NCBI GenBank assembly: GCA_021777285.1
Contig: JAJYDR010000136.1
Coordinates: 1 to 5,584 of the forward strand
DNA from: Actinomycetes bacterium
GTDB lineage: Bacteria; Actinomycetota; Acidimicrobiia; Acidimicrobiales; RAAP-2
DNA: 5,584 nt
Direction: 5' to 3'
Of the stretch, positions 5,360-5,584 are shown one piece after another. The position numbers were made by a program, and so were the translations under genes. How positions within the stretch are numbered: position 1 is the stretch's first letter; the number at the start of each line of letters is the position of its first letter. Below the pieces are notes generated by a model. That model saw only the letters and a list, made by a program, of their open reading frames with translations, did not search any database and was not told the origin of the DNA.

Positions 5360-5402
5360 GTAGGGCCGGTGGGGATCGAACCCACGACCGAGGGATTATG
5401 AG
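5360..5402 (-). repeat. Proximal att repeat inside the intact CAU tRNA gene
   Basis: This 43-bp block is identical to 1099-1141. It comprises the tRNA from base 32 (anticodon loop) to the discriminator plus one base beyond. About 50 bp separate it from the end of the abiEii remnant. The outer edge of the identity, in the anticodon loop, is a common crossover region for tRNA-directed tyrosine recombinases. Confidence 0.93.
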
Positions 5403-5433
5403 TCCCCTGCTCTAACCACTGAGCTACGGCCCT
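5361..5433 (-). tRNA. tRNA with CAU anticodon (elongator Met or Ile2)
   Basis: On the minus strand a full cloverleaf folds. It has a 7-bp acceptor stem AGGGCCG/CGGCCCT, D arm with TAGCTCAGTGGTTAGAGC, anticodon loop CTCATAA with CAU at 5398-5400, and T arm GTGGG/CCCAC around TTCGATC. The discriminator is A (5361); CCA is not encoded. The A1-U72 pair argues against initiator tRNA, which normally has a 1-72 mismatch. The GTGGTTAGAGCAGGNGACTC body resembles bacterial tRNA-Ile2, whose C34 is modified by TilS to read AUA, but elongator Met cannot be excluded. It lies downstream of tRNA-Asn with a 37-bp gap, probably in one transcript. Confidence 0.93.
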
Positions 5434-5470
5434 TCGACACACAACCACGCCGACCCGCGCGATGAGCAAC

Positions 5471-5546
5471 TGGCTCCCAGAGCAGGACTCGAACCTGCAA
5501 CCTAGCGATTAACAGTCGCTTGCTCTGCCAATTGAGCTATCTGGGA
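5471..5546 (-). tRNA. tRNA-Asn (GTT anticodon)
   Basis: The minus strand encodes a complete cloverleaf. It has acceptor stem TCCCAGA/TCTGGGA, D arm TAGCTCAATTGGCAGAGC, anticodon loop CTGTTAA with GTT at 5511-5513, T arm with GGTTCGAGTCC, discriminator G and an encoded CCA (5471-5473). An encoded CCA here contrasts with its absence in the neighbouring CAU tRNA. Confidence 0.95.
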
Positions 5547-5566
5547 ATGAGCCCGAGGGCACTGAC

Positions 5567-5572
5567 ACCCTA
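5567..5572 (-). promoter_or_regulatory. Extended -10 element of the tRNA promoter
   Basis: On the minus strand TAGGGT (5567-5572) is preceded by TGC, giving an extended -10 of the kind common in actinobacterial housekeeping promoters. It lies about 20 bp before the tRNA-Asn 5' end. The matching -35 would fall beyond the right edge of the window. Confidence 0.5.
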
Positions 5573-5584
5573 GCACCGGCGTCG

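Larger units (their letters stand above)
1099..5402. mobile_element. Integrase-less genomic island inserted at the 3' end of a CAU tRNA gene
   Basis: The two exact 43-bp repeats are 4261 bp apart (start to start) and enclose 4218 bp of unique DNA. The intact tRNA is at the right end and the truncated copy at the left, as expected for insertion into the 3' half of a minus-strand tRNA gene with the gene rebuilt by the element. The cargo is AraC regulator, VOC protein, unknown protein, orphan XRE antitoxin and abiEi-abiEii remnant. Base composition drops relative to the left flank, most clearly at 3454-3740, in keeping with acquired DNA. I found no tyrosine or serine recombinase, excisionase, relaxase, replication or phage structural gene in any frame. 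It must therefore depend on an integrase elsewhere or be a remnant that lost its own. Confidence 0.85.

Noticed and set aside
4687..5469. 260-residue minus-strand open frame
   Set aside because: It is antisense to the abiEii remnant and the CAU tRNA gene and carries no motif of its own.

Overview
The window is high-GC DNA. The outer chromosomal parts show a strong G/C preference at third codon positions. That, two closely spaced tRNA genes, and a linked pair of an AraC-type regulator and a VOC-fold enzyme all suggest an actinobacterium (Actinomycetota). This is an inference from composition and gene content; nothing here fixes the genus.

Layout. Bases 1-355 (minus strand) hold the first ~118 codons of a gene that runs off the left edge. 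Bases 367-717 hold no convincing gene. Bases 718-1026 (plus) are a 3'-only coding remnant resembling the C-terminal tail of a type I restriction enzyme R subunit. A hairpin (1073-1094) follows, then a 43-bp copy of the 3' half of a tRNA gene (1099-1141). The same 43 bp recurs exactly at 5360-5402 inside an intact tRNA gene with anticodon CAU (5361-5433, minus). A tRNA-Asn gene (5471-5546, minus) lies upstream of it, with a promoter -10 element at the right edge.

The paired 43-bp repeat marks bases ~1099-5402 as a small (~4.26 kb) element inserted at the tRNA 3' end. I see no integrase, excisionase, replication or transfer gene inside it. Its cargo, left to right, is: a repeat-rich non-coding stretch; an AraC-type regulator and a VOC-family protein as a tight two-gene operon; an unrecognised 154-aa protein; a minus-strand orphan XRE/HigA-like antitoxin with an operator-like palindrome at its promoter; and an AbiE cassette (AbiEi antitoxin, AbiEii nucleotidyltransferase toxin) ending about 50 bp from the tRNA.

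The AbiE cassette looks damaged. The toxin starts with the usual ATGA overlap but is frameshifted exactly between its KGGT and RYSADLDF signature parts, consistent with a ~14-nt deletion. The antitoxin has no in-frame start near its Shine-Dalgarno; the well-placed ATG encodes only MANRRR before a stop that overlaps the TTG used by the long frame. The best overall reading is a decaying, integrase-less, tRNA-anchored cargo island carrying defence and toxin-antitoxin remnants, next to an older restriction-gene remnant outside the island.
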